Shown piece after piece: positions 49,635-59,100 of a stretch of DNA of 64,000 nt. The first letter of the stretch is position 1. Every line of letters starts with the position of its first letter. Under the pieces are notes generated by a model that was not told where the DNA came from, made no database searches, and saw only the letters and a program-made list of their open reading frames with translations. The DNA is from Sphingomonas aurantiaca (GTDB lineage: Bacteria > Pseudomonadota > Alphaproteobacteria > Sphingomonadales > Sphingomonadaceae), in assembly GCF_003050705.1 (NCBI RefSeq), contig NZ_QAOG01000005.1, forward strand, positions 275,062 to 339,061, written 5' to 3'. The translations under genes and the position numbers were made by a program.

Positions 49635-50564
49635 ATGAAACTAATATTCAAATATTTTTCAGAGATTAACCTCGACCATGTTCTCGCGCGCGATGACCAT
49701 GTCGGTATCAAGTGCGCATTTCCACAGGACTATAACGATCCATATGAGCTTTTCCTTGGAATCGACCTCGATCAGGGATCCGAACTGTTAGCGACTTATA
49801 GTGAGGTTGTTCAGGAGGTTCCCTCCCTGCTGACCACCTGCTTCTCGAAGTCGCCAGTAGTGGCTCCCATGTGGGCTCATTACGCAAATAATCATCGAGG
49901 CTTCGTTATCGGCTTTGATGTAACTCTGTTCCAAGAAGCATTCCCGCACTTGTTAGTAAGGGAAGTCTCCTACCTTGAGCAACCAAGCGAGGACTTGGTC
50001 CGGTTCACGGAGATGGCCGCCCGCCGCAGGAAGCCAAGAGACGCCATGTTTTTGCGGGAGGCTGTGAGGTATCACAGCTACTTTTCAAAGTACCAGGAAT
50101 GGAGCTACGAACAAGAGGTTCGGGCGGTAAATTTTGAGGACTACATCGAGGACGTCAGAGACCAAAAGATACTCTACGTGCCCAAAAAGTGCATCGCGGC
50201 CATCGTTGCAGGTGCTAAATCCGCCGATAAGACGAAAGCGGCGTTGAGCGAGGCAGCGGCCAAACTAGGGGCGGATTTCTACGACGAGAAGATAGGTCGC
50301 AGTTTCCCGACGCCCTATCTCGTCGCCGGCACCGGCACGGCCAGCGTGTTTACCAAGGGGGAGATCGTCGCGCCCAAAGGGACGTGCAAAGAATGCTCTG
50401 AGCCGCTCAAGTCCAATGGGAAGCGGTGCGCGTGGTGTTCGATCGATGATGCCGAGCGATTTAACGCCGCCAAAAACAACCCACTTAGAATGTTAGATAA
50501 CCACGGACTTCTCGATGGATACATTGATAGCTTCCCCCGACGACCGCGCGTCCCATACAAGTAG
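49635..50564 (+). CDS. DUF2971 protein with C-terminal zinc ribbon
   Basis: 309 residues from ATG 49635 (GGAGA upstream). The main part has the DUF2971 signature: KYFSEINLDHVLARD, FPQDYNDPYE, and MWAHYANNHRGFVIGFD, then YSYEQEVRAV-like WSYEQEVRAV. DUF2971 is common in phage-defence neighbourhoods but has no proven activity. The end carries CKECSEPLKSNGKRCAWCS, a four-cysteine ribbon not typical of the family. Lower GC than the neighbours supports horizontal transfer. Confidence 0.8.
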   Translation: MKLIFKYFSEINLDHVLARDDHVGIKCAFPQDYNDPYELFLGIDLDQGSELLATYSEVVQEVPSLLTTCFSKSPVVAPMWAHYANNHRGFVIGFDVTLFQEAFPHLLVREVSYLEQPSEDLVRFTEMAARRRKPRDAMFLREAVRYHSYFSKYQEWSYEQEVRAVNFEDYIEDVRDQKILYVPKKCIAAIVAGAKSADKTKAALSEAAAKLGADFYDEKIGRSFPTPYLVAGTGTASVFTKGEIVAPKGTCKECSEPLKSNGKRCAWCSIDDAERFNAAKNNPLRMLDNHGLLDGYIDSFPRRPRVPYK

Positions 50565-50972
50565 GTTCTCCGTTTAATTCTGACCTTATAGTACCGGATA
50601 TACTAAAATTAGCAGCCAAGGAGTGACATTGGCTTATGGCTAATTACAGGTGTTCAATATCTTGTAGCGAATTAGCAAAATGGTCCCGAGCCGACCGACC
50701 GCTTTGAGCCCATCCCCGGTGACTCATCGGCACTCATATGCTCCTCGAAAACGTCTTTGGTTCATGTACTACTCGACGATCGAAGCGGGCCGGTTGCGGC
50801 CAGGCAGCTACTATGTGAGGTCGAGCGGCAAGCTGCAGCACACTCACCCAGCGTGGCCCTGAGCTTTCACACATCGCGTCGACGATCCCCGATCCCGATT
50901 TTCTGGCAAGCGAGCCCCTACCCTCACAGGCGAGAGAAGCAGGCCATCTGCCCGTAATCACGTCAATGTTCT
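50565..50972. other. Intergenic region
   Basis: AT-rich at its left end; a weak repeat-like core near 50735-50765 (GTCTTTGGTTCATG). No supported gene. Confidence 0.45.
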
Positions 50973-51620
50973 TCAATCCAGATCGCAGACGAACGGCGCT
51001 GCGGCTATATCACTGAGGCCGGTCCGGACGCGCGCGGGAAGACTCAGGCACAGACGTGCCCTATCAGCTCCGAGGCAATCGCAGACCTCATCAAAGAGAT
51101 GGTCGGGAACCCGCATGCGCGCTTGTGTGAGCGAGGCGAACAGCGCAGCGGCGAGCGTGTCAGCGTCCATGACCGAGCGGACAAGCGCGCTCAAAAGGAG
51201 ATCGGTGGTCGTCGCGACGGTTAAATCAGGGAAGCGCGCCGCGGCGATGCCGATCGCCTTGCGCTCATCGATCAAGGCGGTCGCTCCGAGATGGAGCGCG
51301 AGCGCGAGCGTGGCCGCCTCTCCATCGTCCAGCGTTTGGCTGGCGCGTCCTGCGACCAAGCTCAGGTAACTGTTCTCCGCCGCCTCCGGCAGATCAATGA
51401 CAGTGACGTAGCCTGCCGCAATCAGCGGTGTGATGCCGGCGTAGGCGCTACGCCCCTTGTCGCGACCGCGCTCAAGTTCGCCGAGCGCGATGCTGGGTAT
51501 GATTGTGGGCTTCGCCAAAGCGCGCAGCACGTCGACTGCGCGGCCTCCGGCGACGAGGTTGATCCAGACGCTGGCGTCGGCGACGAGCGGCGGTTCAGGC
51601 CGAAAACGAACGGGATCCAT
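50973..51620 (-). CDS. PIN-domain-like protein (putative RNase toxin)
   Basis: 215 residues from ATG 51620. PIN-fold acidic residues are in place: D15 (LVADASVWINLVA), E48/E50 (IALGELERG), the DDGEAATLALAL block with E101, and D118 in ALIDERKAIGIA. PIN proteins cut RNA, often as the toxin of a toxin-antitoxin pair. It overlaps the ImmA/IrrE gene by 26 bases and is last in a four-gene operon. Longer than VapC toxins (about 130 aa), with a C-terminal helical extension. Confidence 0.8.
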   Translation of the reverse strand: MDPVRFRPEPPLVADASVWINLVAGGRAVDVLRALAKPTIIPSIALGELERGRDKGRSAYAGITPLIAAGYVTVIDLPEAAENSYLSLVAGRASQTLDDGEAATLALALHLGATALIDERKAIGIAAARFPDLTVATTTDLLLSALVRSVMDADTLAAALFASLTQARMRVPDHLFDEVCDCLGADRARLCLSLPARVRTGLSDIAAAPFVCDLD

Positions 51621-52776
51621 CCGTCTCAGCTCCTTCCGCTTCGAACTCGTCGATGAGGGTCCGGGCATCAACGCGGTCAATGTGGAGGAGCCGGACAATC
51701 TGGCCTTCGCTGAGCAGCGCTTGGCGCCAGGCTTCGCTGGCCATCACGCCCATACGCATCGAGATCTGGCGCCGGGCGTCTACCTTCGCGTCGTCCGGCG
51801 GGATCAGGTCACCGAGCACCTCTTGCGCCTGTGCGTCGGTGATCCCACCATGCTGAACGAACCAGTCCCAAGTGCCGGGCTTTACTAGCCCCAGTTCCTC
51901 GAGGCGGCGGACCATTGCCTCTCTTGATACGCTGAAGACATGGGCGAGCAGGATGATGTGCCGACGGGTGAGCTTGGAAGCACCGGCTGTCAGCTCTTGT
52001 AATTTGACATGCACGGCCCGCGCTGGGGTTAGGAAGCAACGCGCGAAGGTGTTCGCGTAGCGCTCCTCGCGGGTCGATTGGGGCGTCCCGTCGTGAAGCG
52101 TATCCGGCGCGTGGCGCGTTGAGACGAAATGCCCCAATTCGTGCGCGCCGGTCTGGGTGCGGCGGTCGCGCGGATGGTCTGCATTAAGTAGGACGCAGGC
52201 GCCCGCGCGCTCATCAAAAGCGTAGAGTCCGGAAATTTTCGGGTCGAGCTTGCGAATATAAACGCGCGCGCCGAGCTGCAACTCTAGCAGGCTCACGATG
52301 TCATGGACCGGCGCCAGTCCAAGGCCAAGCCACTGCCGCAATTCGGCAGCGTCCTGTTCGGCCTGAAGCCCCACATTACCTAGCAGCAGCGGACGCTCGG
52401 GCGGATCGAGCCGCGTGCGCTGGATTCCCAGCAGATCTTCCAACTCGACCTCGGCCTGTACGAGGCGGTTGAGCAGTTCGATCGCGGCTTGCAGCTTATC
52501 GCTCTGCTCGCCGGTATGACGGAAGCGCGGCCGCAGATCGACGCGGATGCTGTCCTGGCGCAGCAACTCGTTGAGCGACAAGCCGTAGAGGATGGCGAGT
52601 TTCTGCAATTCGTCGACCCGCGGCCGACGTTGCCCCTGTTCCATCGCGACCAGAGTGGTGCGCGCGACATCAAGGGCAGCCGCCGCGGCAGCTTGCGTAA
52701 TCTTGGCGTTCTCACGGGCCTGACGCAGTAGGTCTCCCAAATCCTTGGGCGACAGGCCGCCCGGAATTAGTGCCAT
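51595..52776 (-). CDS. XRE HTH + ImmA/IrrE metallopeptidase
   Basis: 393 residues. Residues 12-72 are an XRE helix-turn-helix (LRQARENAKITQAAAAAALD ... LVAMEQGQRRP). Residues 160-260 are an ImmA/IrrE peptidase with zinc motif HELGH at 212-216 and a downstream EERYANTFARCFL. Such proteins regulate and cleave partners in toxin-antitoxin and mobile-element systems. Here it overlaps both the QueC-like gene (10 bases) and the PIN gene (26 bases), so all are co-translated. It is the likely antitoxin and repressor of the operon. Confidence 0.88.
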   Translation of the reverse strand: MALIPGGLSPKDLGDLLRQARENAKITQAAAAAALDVARTTLVAMEQGQRRPRVDELQKLAILYGLSLNELLRQDSIRVDLRPRFRHTGEQSDKLQAAIELLNRLVQAEVELEDLLGIQRTRLDPPERPLLLGNVGLQAEQDAAELRQWLGLGLAPVHDIVSLLELQLGARVYIRKLDPKISGLYAFDERAGACVLLNADHPRDRRTQTGAHELGHFVSTRHAPDTLHDGTPQSTREERYANTFARCFLTPARAVHVKLQELTAGASKLTRRHIILLAHVFSVSREAMVRRLEELGLVKPGTWDWFVQHGGITDAQAQEVLGDLIPPDDAKVDARRQISMRMGVMASEAWRQALLSEGQIVRLLHIDRVDARTLIDEFEAEGAETDGSRSFSA

Positions 52777-54155
52777 GGCGACACCATGGCCACACGGGCG
52801 ACAAACGATTGACTGCCAAGGCTGCTCAAGAATCCAAGCCACTCCGCCCGGTGCCGTTCGAGCAAACCCGTGAGAGCGCGTTCGCCTTCGGCCATCTCGA
52901 TCCCGAGCGCATCGGCGGTTTCGCGCGCGACACGGCGGACGGTCCGCTCATGCAGGGCAGAACCGCTAAGCGCCGCAAGGTGATCGAGATGCAGGATGCC
53001 GGCTAGCCCATAGTCACGAAATGCAGGCGACATGCCGGAGAAGCCAGCCACGACGCCGTCTTCCATCTCGGCGGCGCCAAGATCTTCCCAAATATACCGC
53101 GATGCTGGCTCGTCGATCCCAGCACTATGGATGCTCATGCGCCGCAACATGCAGGCTGCGCAAACACCGCACTGGCGGCGCTCGCCCTCGAAGCTGACGC
53201 GGCGCGAATCCTGCCAGCAGGAGCGCGTATCATGCCAGGTGGGTGGGTTGGCGAGCGCGCTTGCCATGGCGAGAGTTTCGCCCTTGGTGTTCCAGATACG
53301 CGGATATTCATAGGTCGGGGCCTTGTTGGTGAGGGCGAGGAACAGGTGCTCAATGCGCCGGGTAAATGCGGGATGGACGCGATAATCGGGATAGCTCTGT
53401 CCAGACGAGGCAAGGACGGGCCCAAGAGCGCCCTGTCCGCTCTCGGTGACCACAATGCGGTCGACAGGCGCAAGCTGAGCGGCGATGCCGGTGATAACCG
53501 CGAACTTGAAGCCGCGCGAGCGCGCAGAAGACTCGACGCGCTGGCGTTTGCCGAGCTTTACCTCGAACGGAACCGTCGCGAAGCGGCGCTTCTTGCGCGG
53601 GACCTTTGCGCTGTCGACTCCCTTGGAGCCGAGACGGACGCGGACGAGGCCGCCTTTCTCCTGCTCTTCTACGATCGCGGCGACGGCCCTAGAGTCGAGC
53701 CCATCGCTATAAGGCATTATCACTTTGTCGGGCGTGTTAAGATCGAGGCGGCGCGGAGTTATCTTCACGACGGAATTGCGGCGCTTCGTGAAGCTGACAC
53801 TCCACCGATCTCCGGTGAGAAAGGCGAGCGCTTCCTCGAGCGCGTGCCGCACGGGCGGCGTGCTCCATTTCTCCTCTTCATGCACTGCAACAAGCATGTC
53901 GAACGCCCGCGCCCAGCCCCACGCCGGCCGTCGTATGCTGAGATCGCAATATTCGACGGCAGCGGCAATCACGAGCAGATCGATCAGATCGTACCGCCAA
54001 CTGGCGAAGAAGAAGTCTTTCAGCCCTTCGATTGACAATGTGATGGTTTCTCCGAGCGTCGCTATGCGCGCGCCATCGCGCGGCACTTCGCCGGGCTCAA
54101 TGGCATCCACACGATGCGGCACCGCGTCTGCGACGTGATAGGCCTTGGCGGTCAA
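52767..54155 (-). CDS. QueC-like (7-cyano-7-deazaguanine synthase family) enzyme
   Basis: 462 residues from a TTG at 54155 (GGAG 8 bases before), overlapping the upstream stop by TTGA. Residues 147-160 carry the PP-loop ATP pyrophosphatase motif (YSDGLDS at 149-155). C329, C332 and C335 (QCGVCAAC) with C313 form the QueC-like zinc site. The first 140 residues are an extra helical domain not in housekeeping QueC. Queuosine genes (queD, queE, queF) are absent nearby. QueC relatives occur in the Qat and type IV CBASS defence systems, so a defence role is likely, with protein or nucleobase modification as its chemistry. Confidence 0.8.
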   Translation of the reverse strand: MTAKAYHVADAVPHRVDAIEPGEVPRDGARIATLGETITLSIEGLKDFFFASWRYDLIDLLVIAAAVEYCDLSIRRPAWGWARAFDMLVAVHEEEKWSTPPVRHALEEALAFLTGDRWSVSFTKRRNSVVKITPRRLDLNTPDKVIMPYSDGLDSRAVAAIVEEQEKGGLVRVRLGSKGVDSAKVPRKKRRFATVPFEVKLGKRQRVESSARSRGFKFAVITGIAAQLAPVDRIVVTESGQGALGPVLASSGQSYPDYRVHPAFTRRIEHLFLALTNKAPTYEYPRIWNTKGETLAMASALANPPTWHDTRSCWQDSRRVSFEGERRQCGVCAACMLRRMSIHSAGIDEPASRYIWEDLGAAEMEDGVVAGFSGMSPAFRDYGLAGILHLDHLAALSGSALHERTVRRVARETADALGIEMAEGERALTGLLERHRAEWLGFLSSLGSQSFVARVAMVSPWH

Positions 54156-54721
54156 AACGGAACTCCATCATCAAGACCGGAATAGACGACGGTGGCGGTC
54201 CGCGTCGGCGCGTCGGGTGCACGCAACAGTGACCGAGCAACACCGGACACATCGACGCCGCCATACGCGTCTTGGAGCCGCGAGCGCGTGGTTCGTGCTC
54301 TTTGATCGGGGGCTTCGCGGTGCATGTGCTCCTCAATCTGGCGGCTGCCGGCGAGCAGGCGATCCGAGACGCTGGATTCCGCCGCCCGCTGCAGTGCTGG
54401 TTGCCCACGAAGCCCGTCCTGCAGAGCGTCGATCGCGTTGCTCACGAGCCCGTGCTCCATGGTCGAAGAACAGTCGCGGTGGAGCGCGTTAAGATCGGCA
54501 GTTGGTAAATCCCGGAAGAGCCCCGGGTTTTCCGGGCCAATGACCAACGCCGTCACGCGTCGCACGAGGCCGGCAGAGAGCTCTGCGCGGCAGTCGCGCT
54601 CCACCGCCTGCTGGAGGGCTTCGGAAATCTCAGGCGCCGAGAAAGATGACAGATAGGCGCGCTTGGCAGCCTGTTTCCACTTAGGTGACATCGGCAACGA
54701 ACGGTACGGACCATCGCTCAT
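54152..54721 (-). CDS. Unknown helical protein heading the QueC-like operon
   Basis: 189 residues from ATG 54721 with GGAGG 7 bases before it. It starts SDGPYRSLPMSPKWKQAAKR and is helical throughout, with no membrane span and no known catalytic motif. It is the first gene of the operon with the QueC-like, ImmA/IrrE and PIN genes, and the 4-base overlap with the QueC-like gene suggests a fixed stoichiometric partnership. In Qat and CBASS systems the QueC-like enzyme has a dedicated protein partner, so this one may be its substrate or adaptor. I do not recognise its family. Confidence 0.75.
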   Translation of the reverse strand: MSDGPYRSLPMSPKWKQAAKRAYLSSFSAPEISEALQQAVERDCRAELSAGLVRRVTALVIGPENPGLFRDLPTADLNALHRDCSSTMEHGLVSNAIDALQDGLRGQPALQRAAESSVSDRLLAGSRQIEEHMHREAPDQRARTTRSRLQDAYGGVDVSGVARSLLRAPDAPTRTATVVYSGLDDGVPF

Positions 54722-55178
54722 AGGATTCCCTCCTATCAGCCTACATGTTGCCAAAACCTGACATTGTCAATAGCCTTACTATGTAGACCTGTCATTGCGT
54801 AGCGTAACGCCGCGACCACCGCGAGCGTGCGGTTGCCTGTGACTTCGCGGAACACAATTTGATGGTGCTTTGCAGGAGGTAGTTGCCTTGCGCTTGTTTC
54901 CGCGTCAGTCACATTAATAGAGCGTTGGCAGGGGTCAGTATGAGCAAGTTTCAGGAGCGTTGAATGGGGGCGTCGACGTTTATGGCAAAATGCAATCGGG
55001 GGCCGCTGCTGCACGATTTAAATCGACGAGCGCGTGCGAGACAGTCACAGACCGGACGTTTCTGGCTGGCTCGGTCGGCTGTTCGGCTTCCTCTTCGCGA
55101 GCGAGACTTAGAAGCCTCCATTCTGGATCGAATACTAAGACGCGGATTCTAGCACAGTCTTTTAAATGATAGGCCGTC
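54722..55178. other. Divergent promoter region between the two defence operons
   Basis: 457 bp between minus-strand QueC-like operon and plus-strand nuclease-helicase operon. Contains only poor short frames (for example 54736-55014 minus). An XRE-type repressor site may be here, but no clear palindrome was found by eye. Confidence 0.5.
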
Positions 55179-56141
55179 ATGTCCCTGCACAACGTTACGC
55201 CGCCGATGGCAGCGCTGAACACTTGGCTCAAGCCGCTGGGCTCGATCGAGGCGAACGGAACCTACGGGCATCTGTTGCTTGAGCAGATCAGCGCGTGCGA
55301 TGCGACGCTGGCAGCCGCGCTACGCCCCTATTTCGAGTCTGCCCATCTCGACGCGCGTGGATATTTTCACGATCAGCTGGGCATCGACCTGCATCCTGAC
55401 GGCGGACGGCCGGCCGAGGTCTGCTATCCCAATTGCCTGCCCAATACGGCCAAGCGCGGCCTGTTCGGCGAGGTGATGGCCGGCCTGGTTACTGAAGCCT
55501 ACCAGGGCAAGTTCGTCGGCGGCCACGCCTGGGTAGTTCCGATCTTCCTGTTCCGAGAACATGATGACGTTGAAAATTATCTCTGGGCGCTGAAGGCCGA
55601 CCCCGGGCGCGAGCGGGAAATTTACGGGCGCCACGGTACGGATTTCGTGGGCATCTCCCTAAACCCCGACGGCGAGGTCGCGCGGATGATCGTCGGCGAA
55701 TGCAAATGGCGCCTGTCTCTCACCAAGTCGGCGGTCGCGTCGCTCCTGTACGGCCCAAAGGTCGAGGACGAGGAGACCGGGGTCTCCCAGCATAATGGCA
55801 AAGGCATCTGGTACGGGATCAATCGCGATTCCCCGATCCCCTGGGGCCTACGCCAGCTGCAGAAGCTGCTTGAGGAAAAGGATCCCGAGGGACATGCTTC
55901 GGCCATCTATTCGATCGACCATGCCGTGTTGGGCGATGGCGACAAGCCTGAGCGGACCGATATGGTCCTGATCGTGGGGAACGGCGCTAGGCGGCGCGGC
56001 GACGGCGACTGTCTGATCGACTGGGAAGAGCTGCCGGCGGACTACACCGCGGGATATGATCTTCAGGTCGTCGAGGTGATCCTCAATGGCGGCGAGGATC
56101 TCATCGCCCAGCTGTACGCTTCATTGTGGGAAGGCAAATAA
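55179..56141 (+). CDS. Hachiman HamA-like PD-(D/E)XK nuclease
   Basis: 320 residues. The C-terminal two thirds have a nuclease core: E98 in RGLFGEVMAGLV, D155 in GTDFVGISL, and E174-x-K176 in IVGECKWR. Preceded by VCYPNCLPNTAK. This pattern and its pairing with a large Ski2-like helicase match HamA (DUF1837) of the Hachiman antiphage system. Stop overlaps helicase start by TAATG. It is expected to cut DNA after the helicase senses damaged or foreign DNA. Assignment to HamA by sequence search was not possible. Confidence 0.65.
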   Translation: MSLHNVTPPMAALNTWLKPLGSIEANGTYGHLLLEQISACDATLAAALRPYFESAHLDARGYFHDQLGIDLHPDGGRPAEVCYPNCLPNTAKRGLFGEVMAGLVTEAYQGKFVGGHAWVVPIFLFREHDDVENYLWALKADPGREREIYGRHGTDFVGISLNPDGEVARMIVGECKWRLSLTKSAVASLLYGPKVEDEETGVSQHNGKGIWYGINRDSPIPWGLRQLQKLLEEKDPEGHASAIYSIDHAVLGDGDKPERTDMVLIVGNGARRRGDGDCLIDWEELPADYTAGYDLQVVEVILNGGEDLIAQLYASLWEGK

Positions 56142-59100
56142 TGCCCGAACGGGACGCGGACCGCCTCGCGCTGGCGGACGAGGTCCGCCAGTCGCTGGGA
56201 ATCGAGAACGAGCTAACCCGCCCGCAGGCGCGCGCTTATGTGCGCTGCCTCCAGACGACGTGGCAAGTGCCGACGATCGCGTGGGGCGAACGCGAGTCGG
56301 TCCAGCAGCTCAGCGACGCACGGCGGCTCCTGCATGCTGCCCATATCTTTCGCTCGATCGAGGGGCCGGGCTCGACCCGCGCCATCGACTGTTTTCGCCG
56401 CACCGGCGAGATCCTCGAATGGCTGTCGCGGGCCGACGACGGCATCCGCCGCATCGTGCCGATTGAGCTGCTGGCGGCGGCAGCCTATCAGCTTGGCGGC
56501 CTGCCCGCGATGGCTACGGGGCTACTCGCCGAGATCGACTCCGAGCATGACGGCGTCCAGCTCTACGCAGCGTTCCTACAGGCGAATTTCGATCAGGTGC
56601 TGCGCAGGGCGGCCCAATTCTGGCGCGCCAATGGCGATCTAACCGGGCGCGGCGCTGGCCGGTTCCTGCTAGACGCGATGGCGGGCGAGGATGCCGAGCG
56701 CGGCGTCTCCTGGGCGTTCACGGTGGAGCTCATCCGTTCTCTTGGGCTCGTCGCCGACTGCCTGCGCCGGGGCGACGACGTTCGCCTGGAGACTGCGATG
56801 GCCAAGCTGCACGCGCTCGACGCCATGGCGGCGCGGACCTTCAGCGATGATGCGGCCCTCGTCGTCGGATTACTCCGCCAGGTGGCGGACGGGTTCATCG
56901 CCGCCAGCATCTATAAACCGCTGCGTGCGCTGGCCGCTCTACGGCCCGAGCGCGAGGGCAAGCTGCTGACTTATGCGCGCGAGCAGTTCAGCCGGGGTCG
57001 CGGCATCCTGTGGGTCTCGCAGATCCACGGGCTCGACCGGCTGCTGAACGAGACGTCATTCGCGCTCTGCACGCCGACCGGTTCGGGCAAGACGCTCGTA
57101 GCCAATATGGCGATCATCAAGGAACTGCTGCTGCGCGAGCGGGACACCGCGCTTGGGCCGCTGGCCCTCTACATCGTGCCGTCGCGCGCGCTCGCCGGCG
57201 AGGTCGAGGCGAAGCTCAGCGCCGAACTCCGTGGCGATGTGATCGTGACCGGCCTCTACGGGGGCGCCGACTGGGGCATCACCGACTATTGGCTCACCAG
57301 CGAAGAGCCGGTGGTGCTGATCGTCACGGTCGAGAAAGCGGAAGCGCTGCTTCGCTATCTGGGTGCGCTGCTGACGGCGCGCCTCGCGCTGCTGATCGTC
57401 GATGAGGCGCACCAGGTGGTGCCCGAGCCGACCGAGGTGGTCAGGGTCAGCTTCTCGGACCACAACAACCGCTCGATCCGACTTGAGACCTTGGTGTCGC
57501 GTGTTCTGTCTCAGCGTCCGGACGTCGTCCGGATTGCGCTGACCGCGGTTGCGGGCGGCGCGTCTGGTCCGGTGGCGCGCTGGATCGAGGGGCGCGCCGA
57601 CGCGCAGGCGGTCGGCGTGCGCTATCGCAGCACGCGTCAGGTCATCGGCGTGCTCGAGGCGCGGCCCGGGGCGCCCGGCCAGATTCTGCTCGACCTGATG
57701 AACGGGCGCAGGCTCTACCTCCGCGGCGAGGAAGACCCGGTTTATCTGCCGCTGCGCTTCGCACCAATGCCGCAGCTGAAGGCGCAGTGGCGCAACAGCC
57801 TCAACCGGTACAACTGCCTGAACGTCCTTTGGACCGCGCTCCATCTCGTCGAGGAGGATCAGCGGATCCTGATCTCGGTCGCGCAGGAGCCGGAGCAGAC
57901 GATGCGCTGGTTCAAGGAAGCGCTCGAACTGGAGGCCTGGCAGGCGTTGGTCGGGTTTACGCCGCCGACCGACGATCTGCTGGCGCGGTATGGGGAGGCG
58001 CGCGCGGCTTGCCTTGATTATTGCGGGCCGGACTCGTTCGAGCTGTTCTTGCTCGAACGGGGCATCGCAACCAGCCACGGCCAGATGCCGCAGCGGCTGC
58101 GTCGCCTGATGATCGAGATGATCGACAAGAAGATCTGCGCGATCACGGTCGCGACCGCGACGTTGACCGAAGGCGTCAACCTGCCCTTCGACTTGATCTT
58201 CCTGACGTCGCTCAAGCGCCGGTCGTGGGACGCGGCGAAGGAGGAGCAGATCATCACGCGTTTCTCAACATCCGAGTTCCGCAATCTCGCCGGGCGGGCC
58301 GGCAGGCCGGGGGCCGCGCGCGGGATTGAAGGCATGACCCTGGTCGCCCTGCCGCGCGACATCTCGTCGACCGCGGCAGGCGATGAGCGCACCCAGCGGC
58401 GGCAGATGCGCGAGCGCGAGCAGGATTATGACATCTTGCGCGAGCAGCTTCTGATCGAGGAGCAAGACGCCGACGCGGTCGACGGCCCGCTCGCGCTGTT
58501 GCTCGACCGGATCTGGACCCAGGCCAATCGGCTGCTGGGCGTGCAGCCCGACGACTTCCTGGAATGGCTCGAGAAGACGGCGCCGGGCGCGGTGAGCGAG
58601 GATGCCGGCACTGGCTCGACCGACGATCGCGCGCGGCTCGCCGATGTGATGGATGAGCTCGACGGCGTCGTCCTGACCGCGCTCGAGGAGATCGCCCGAA
58701 TCGAAGAAACGGAGATGACGCGGCCGCGCGCCGAGGAGGCGCTGAAGGCCCTGTGGGCGACTACGTTCACCGCGGTGTCGGCCGCGCGCGAAGCCTGGCT
58801 CGAAGCCGCCTTCATCAAGCGCGGTGTCGGTGTTGTTGAGACGATCTACCCCGACCCGGCCGAGCGCCGCCGGCTCTACCATTATGGCTTCACGCCCCTG
58901 GTCGGCCGCCGGTTCGACGCGGTAGCGGCGAAGATCCGTGCGATCATCGCGGGGGCCAATGGCTATGGCGACCTGGATGCGACCGCGCGGATCGATGTGT
59001 TCGAGAGCATCGGGGCCTTGTTGCAGGGCGATCGTGGCTTCGGGTTCCGCGTCCGTCCGGCCGCAGCCTTGCTCGACACCCAGGCGCGGCTGACCGGGAC

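Noticed and set aside
52767..54155. Housekeeping queC for queuosine synthesis
   Set aside because: Extra N-terminal domain, altered PP-loop (YSDGLDS), no queD/E/F neighbours, and tight overlap with toxin-antitoxin-like genes.
54736..55014. Small minus-strand frame between the defence operons
   Set aside because: No ribosome site, no family resemblance, and it overlaps the likely promoter region.
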